Assembly (NCBI RefSeq): GCF_032598905.1
Contig: NZ_CP122459.1
Location: 67,522-131,521, forward strand
Origin: Streptomyces sp. 11x1
Lineage (GTDB): Bacteria; Actinomycetota; Actinomycetes; Streptomycetales; Streptomycetaceae
DNA length: 64,000 bases
Direction of reading: 5' to 3'
Both the position numbers and the translations under genes were made by a program. Of this stretch, positions 60,844 through 64,000 are shown one piece after another. The stretch's first letter is position 1, and each line of letters begins with the position of its first letter. The notes beneath the pieces are model-generated. The model had not been told where the DNA came from. It searched no databases and saw only the letters and a list, made by a program, of their open reading frames with translations.

Positions 60844-61297
60844 GTGTGTCCTTCCCCCCAGGTTCGCTGTGTCCCGGGGTGTAAGGGTGAGGTGGTGCCC
60901 ATGGCCCGGTGCTGCGATGACAGCCCTTCAGACGCGGCAGGCATGCCATTCGTTACACCAGTCCCCGGCGACTGAATCGCCGTTGGCTTGAGTACGTGAA
61001 CCATACAGTACGGATGTGCCGGACGTCGATCACCCGGCAGCACGCGACGCAAGCCGATCTGCCTCCCTACGGTCTGCGGCGGTCACCACGACTGTGCGCC
61101 GTGCACACGCGCAGCACCGGGTGACCCCGGTTCGGCCTTTCCGGAACAGGACGGCCCGGCCCGGCGGCACGACACGGTCCGGCCATGACGGCATGCCCCG
61201 TCCAGCGAGACACCGGGGCGCCGCGGTAGAAGTCCGCGGGCTCGCTGACCGTGCCACTGCCGCCGGGGAAACCTCCACCGCGTCACCGAGGGGTCCC
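60844..61297. promoter_or_regulatory. 454-bp divergent control region
   Basis: It lies between the leftward replication genes and the rightward ParB-domain gene. On the minus strand TATGGT (about 60995-61000) with TCGACG 18 nt upstream is a plausible host-type promoter for the replication block. On the plus strand promoter element 16 lies at 61044-61073. The rest (61090-61290) is GC-rich with frames of no coding character; I see no gene in it. Confidence 0.45.
61044..61073 (+). promoter_or_regulatory. Late-promoter-like element 16
   Basis: GCGACG at 61044-61049 (followed by CAAG), 18 nt, TACGGT at 61068-61073. Both boxes are strong. The leader to ATG 61298 would be about 217 nt, longer than at any other site. 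Confidence 0.5.
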
Positions 61298-61921
61298 ATG
61301 AGCACGATCGCCGCGCCGCGCTACACGTCGTACGTCCCGCTCACCGACCTCACGCCCAGCCCCGGCAACCCCAAGCGGCACGAGATCGAGCGGATCATCG
61401 AGTCGATCGAGACGCACGGCTTCCTCGACCAGGGCATCGTCGACGAGCGCACCGGGCTGATCATCGGCGGTCACGGTCGGCGCGAGGCCCTGATAGAGAT
61501 GCAGGCCCGCCGCGGCGCGCGCCTGCCCGACGGCCTGCTCATCGACGACGACGGCGGTTGGCTCGTCCCTGTCCAGCGCGGATGGTCCTCGCGCAACGAC
61601 CTCGAAGCCAAAGCGGTGATCATCAAGCTCAACCGGCTCACCGAGGCGGCCGGCTGGGACTCCCGCTCGCTCGCGGAGTACCTCGAAGAGCTCGCCACCG
61701 GCGACGCGGCCCTGTTCGACTCGCTGAACTACAGCGACGACGAGATGGAACAACTCCTGCGCCAAGTCGACCCCGAGTCGCTGCCCGGCGGTTCGCCGGA
61801 CGCCGACGAACTCCAGGACCTCGGCGGGACGGGCGGAGACTTCGCCGACAGCGGCGACAACGACCGGGCCCGAACCGTGTGCTGCCCCGCCTGCGGAGAG
61901 CCGTTCACGCCCGGACAGTAG
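61298..61921 (+). CDS. ParB/Srx-domain protein near the terminase
   Basis: A 207-aa protein from ATG 61298 with GAGGGG 5 nt upstream. The N-terminal 130 residues are a ParB-type nuclease/CTPase fold: VPLTDLTPSPGNPKRHEIER, IIESIETHGFLDQGIVDERT, GLIIGGHGRREALIEMQARR, AKAVIIKLNRLTEAAGWDS. The C terminus ends CCPACGEPFTPG, a likely half zinc knuckle. Such proteins commonly precede small terminase genes in actinophages and are thought to act in DNA modification or packaging, not in partition; the true partition pair is at 38-40 kb. Confidence 0.7.
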   Translation: MSTIAAPRYTSYVPLTDLTPSPGNPKRHEIERIIESIETHGFLDQGIVDERTGLIIGGHGRREALIEMQARRGARLPDGLLIDDDGGWLVPVQRGWSSRNDLEAKAVIIKLNRLTEAAGWDSRSLAEYLEELATGDAALFDSLNYSDDEMEQLLRQVDPESLPGGSPDADELQDLGGTGGDFADSGDNDRARTVCCPACGEPFTPGQ

Positions 61922-61941
61922 ACCCGCCCGATTCGTACGTT
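61912..61941 (+). promoter_or_regulatory. Late-promoter-like element 17
   Basis: CGGACA at 61912-61917 (followed by GTAG, which holds the previous stop), 18 nt, TACGTT at 61936-61941, then 6 nt to ATG 61948, which has no ribosome-binding site. A weaker match but placed for a leaderless start. Confidence 0.45.
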
Positions 61942-61947
61942 CTCGCC

Positions 61948-62592
61948 ATGCCCCGTCGAAAGCCGCGCCGGCCGCCCCGCATCCCGGCCGTCATGCTGCG
62001 CCCACGCCTGATGACCGACCAGGTCATCGAACGGCTCGTGGAAGGCAGCCGCATGGGCCTGTCCCTCGGCAACGCGGCCGAATTCGCCGGGATCTCCCGC
62101 CGCACCCTCACCTACTGGCTCACCCGCGGCCGCGACCAGGCCCTCGCCATCAGTGCAGGCCAGACTCCCGAAGCGGCGGAAGTCCCGTACGTCGACCTGT
62201 TCGACAAGGTCACCAGTGCCCGCGCACAGGCAGCGGCCCGCGCCATGGCGCAGATCCAGCGCGCTGGGGCCGGCGGCGCCGTTCTGGAAGAGGTCACCCG
62301 GAAGTTCCGCGACTCGGTCACGGGCCAGATCGTCGAAGAGACCACCGTCAAGCGGCAGGTGCCCGACTGGAAGGCCTCCGCCTGGTACCTCACCCACCAG
62401 CACGGATCTGACTACGTCGAGGGCTACGGCCTGGACGCGGAACTCGCCCCTGAAGACGACGGCGAGGAGCAGGTGGAGGCGGACCTCGAAGGCCTCGCGC
62501 AGCGCCTGGCCGTCACTCTGCACGCGGTCGAGTACCCGCCCGAGATCGAGCAGCTGGACGACGACGTCGTGGACGCCGACATCGTCGAATGA
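61948..62592 (+). CDS. Small terminase subunit-like protein
   Basis: A 214-aa protein from ATG 61948. A basic start (MPRRKPRRPPRIPAVMLRPR) leads into a helix-turn-helix typical of small terminases: GLSLGNAAEFAGISRRTLTY, WLTRGRDQALAIS. It is followed by PYVDLFDKVTSARAQAAARA and PDWKASAWYLTHQHGSDYVE, the usual C-terminal pattern of actinophage small terminases, which select the pac or cos site and hand DNA to the large subunit. An acidic tail ends it. The large subunit is not next to it; the endolysin follows instead. Confidence 0.65.
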   Translation: MPRRKPRRPPRIPAVMLRPRLMTDQVIERLVEGSRMGLSLGNAAEFAGISRRTLTYWLTRGRDQALAISAGQTPEAAEVPYVDLFDKVTSARAQAAARAMAQIQRAGAGGAVLEEVTRKFRDSVTGQIVEETTVKRQVPDWKASAWYLTHQHGSDYVEGYGLDAELAPEDDGEEQVEADLEGLAQRLAVTLHAVEYPPEIEQLDDDVVDADIVE

Positions 62593-62596
62593 GCAC

Positions 62597-62626
62597 GCGA
62601 CGCTAACCGGTCGCGCCCGGCACGGT
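62597..62626 (+). promoter_or_regulatory. Late-promoter-like element 18 (endolysin)
   Basis: GCGACG at 62597-62602 (followed by CTAA), 18 nt, CACGGT at 62621-62626. Expected RNA start near 62634, leader about 34 nt with CGGAGG before ATG 62668. Confidence 0.65.
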
Positions 62627-62667
62627 GCTGCCTTCCCGATCACCCGTCACCGGAGGCACAGCACCCC

Positions 62668-63717
62668 ATGAAGATCATCTCTCGCGCCGCCTGGGGCGCG
62701 AAGGCCTGGAACGGCACCCCGGCGTCCGTTCCGCTGTCGGCGCGCACCGAGTTCTTCGTCCACTATGACGGCGGCGCGCACATCACCCGCACCGGCTACG
62801 CGATCATGCGGGCCATCGAGGCGGAGCACCTGGGTAACGGCTGGTCCGGCGTCGGTTACAACTTCGTCGTCGACCAGGCCGGCAACGTCTACGAGGGCCG
62901 CGGCTGGGGCCTGCAGGGCGCCCACTGCCCCAACCACAACATCAGCGGCATCGGCGTCCAGATCGCCATTGGCGGCGACCAGGAGCCCAGCGCCAAGGCC
63001 CTCGCCGCGTGCCGCGCCCTGCACGAGGAGGCGTGCCGGAAGATGGGCCGCACCCTCGCCAAGCGCGGGCACCGGGACGGGATCGCCACCTCCTGCCCCG
63101 GCACCAAGCTCTACGCGTGGGTCAAGGCGGGCATGCCCGCCGGTGACTACCAGCCGGCCCCGGACCCGGGCGGCTCCCTCCCGAACGGCGGGTCCTCCAG
63201 CGCCCCTCGCTACCAGGTCACCATCAACGGGCTGACGTACGGCTACGGCGCCAAGGGCGACCACGTCACCCAGGTCGGCAAGGCCCTGGTCAAGGCCGGG
63301 TTCGGCAAGCACTACACGAGCGGTCCGGGCCCGACCTGGACGGACGCCGACACCGAGAACTACCGCGACTACCAGAAGTCCCTCGGTCTCAGCGGCGACG
63401 ACGCGGACGGCGTGCCCGGCGAGGCGTCGCTGAAGAAGCTGCTCGGCACCCTCCCGGGGAATGCCGCCCCGAAGCCGACGCCCCCCTTCCCGGGCAGCGA
63501 CGCATTCGGCCCCGGCAAGAGCAACGCGCACATCACCGCCCTCGGCAAGCAGCTGGTGAAGAAGGGCTTCGGCAAGCACTACACCTCACGGCCCGGTCCG
63601 AGGTGGTCGGATGCCGACCGCAAGAACGTCCGCGACTTCCAGCTCTCGCGCAAGGAGCTGGCCGGTGACGCGGACGGCCTGCCCGGCCCGCTCACCTGGA
63701 AGCTGCTCTTCTCCTAG
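62668..63717 (+). CDS. Endolysin: N-acetylmuramoyl-L-alanine amidase with two wall-binding repeats
   Basis: The 349-aa product has an N-terminal PGRP/amidase-2 domain (about 1-150): ISRAAWGAKAW, EFFVHYDGGAHITRTG (zinc His), GVGYNFVVDQAGNVYEGRGW, and GHRDGIATSCPGTKLYAWV (zinc His and Cys). It cuts the bond between MurNAc and L-Ala to lyse the host. A Pro/Gly/Ser linker separates two wall-binding repeats of about 75 aa (YGYGAKGDHVTQVGKALVKA and FGPGKSNAHITALGKQLVKK, each with GFGKHYTS). ATG 62668 follows CGGAGG. There is no signal peptide, so it needs the holin encoded 9 kb upstream. Confidence 0.85.
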   Translation: MKIISRAAWGAKAWNGTPASVPLSARTEFFVHYDGGAHITRTGYAIMRAIEAEHLGNGWSGVGYNFVVDQAGNVYEGRGWGLQGAHCPNHNISGIGVQIAIGGDQEPSAKALAACRALHEEACRKMGRTLAKRGHRDGIATSCPGTKLYAWVKAGMPAGDYQPAPDPGGSLPNGGSSSAPRYQVTINGLTYGYGAKGDHVTQVGKALVKAGFGKHYTSGPGPTWTDADTENYRDYQKSLGLSGDDADGVPGEASLKKLLGTLPGNAAPKPTPPFPGSDAFGPGKSNAHITALGKQLVKKGFGKHYTSRPGPRWSDADRKNVRDFQLSRKELAGDADGLPGPLTWKLLFS

Positions 63718-63777
63718 CCCCGGGCCCACCGGCCGGCCCGGCAGGTCCGGGCCGGCCCCTGCAGGAAGGATCCCGCC

Positions 63778-64000
63778 GTGGCAGGCGAGACCGTAATCAC
63801 CGTCGTCGGCAACCTCGTCGACGACCCAGAACTCCGCTTCACTCCCGCCGGGGCGCCGGTGGCGAAGTTCCGCGTCGCCTCCACCCCGCGAGTGTTCGAC
63901 CGTCAGACCAACGAGTGGAAGGACGGCGAGAGCCTGTTCCTGACCTGCTCGGTCTGGCGTCAGGCGGCGGAGAACGTCGCCGAGTCGCTCCAGCGAGGCA
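63778..64000 (+). CDS. ssb: Single-stranded DNA-binding protein, 5' part
   Basis: The gene is cut by the right edge after 74 codons. GTG 63778 follows AGGAAGGA. The visible OB-fold start is typical of [63 protein letters not shown]. It protects single strands in replication and would be the natural partner of the Sak4-like ATPase encoded on the other strand at 55-57 kb. Housekeeping Streptomyces SSBs begin similarly, so only context marks it as a phage gene. Confidence 0.8.
   Translation, partial: MAGETVITVVGNLVDDPELRFTPAGAPVAKFRVASTPRVFDRQTNEWKDGESLFLTCSVWRQAAENVAESLQRG

Noticed and set aside
61298..61921. Second partition ParB
   Set aside because: No ParA partner or palindromes nearby; this ParB-fold type is usual next to small terminases.

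Overview
The window is very GC-rich actinobacterial DNA, most likely from Streptomyces. Signs of this are the near-saturated GC at third codon positions, frequent GTG starts, a DUF2637-type protein and an actinomycete-type XRE regulator. From about 4.1 kb to the right edge it is a tailed-phage genome of siphovirus type (HK97-fold capsid, long tape measure). It carries its own partition cassette and a plasmid-like replication block, so a phage-plasmid, or a prophage able to live as a plasmid, is the best reading. No integrase, attachment site, large terminase or DNA polymerase is visible; the large terminase is probably outside the window.

Layout. (1) 1-3669: end of an unidentified gene, a complete MurF-type ligase, a convergent and divergent MurC-type ligase, and an XRE-type regulator facing murC across a 22-bp perfect palindrome. 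These look like cargo or flanking host DNA. (2) 3750-7197: a small Cys-containing protein, two small membrane proteins and a portal-MuF fusion. (3) 7251-26120: one uninterrupted reading frame of about 6,290 codons, a polyvalent protein with an adenine-methylase/SNF2-helicase core, repeated modules and SH3-like beta domains. A 104-aa gene lies inside it in another frame. (4) 26133-37838: prohead protease fused to a 2H phosphoesterase, capsid, metallophosphoesterase, a reverse-oriented HEPN-type gene, head-tail connectors and the tail tube. (5) 37839-40000: parA-parB bracketed by three palindromes that look like parS sites. (6) 40094-53520: tail assembly chaperones with a lambda-like -1 frameshift site, tape measure, distal tail and baseplate proteins, fibre, a membrane/coiled-coil protein and a holin. 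(7) 53793-54314: a small unknown gene, then 757 bp without a gene but full of a strand-biased heptamer. (8) 55072-60843, minus strand: RecA-like ATPase, DUF2637 membrane protein, helicase loader, replication initiator, winged helix and an unknown protein. (9) 61298 to the right end, plus strand: ParB-domain protein, small terminase, amidase endolysin and the start of an SSB.

The most striking regulatory signal is a two-part element seen by eye at up to 18 places, always on the plus strand and nearly always at the head of a late transcription unit: GCGACG, 18 nt, then CANGGT or TANCTT. In six units the start codon lies 6-7 nt after the second box, which suggests leaderless mRNAs and fixes several start codons. 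The leftward replication block lacks it. I read it as the late promoter of this phage, perhaps read by a dedicated sigma-like factor not seen here.
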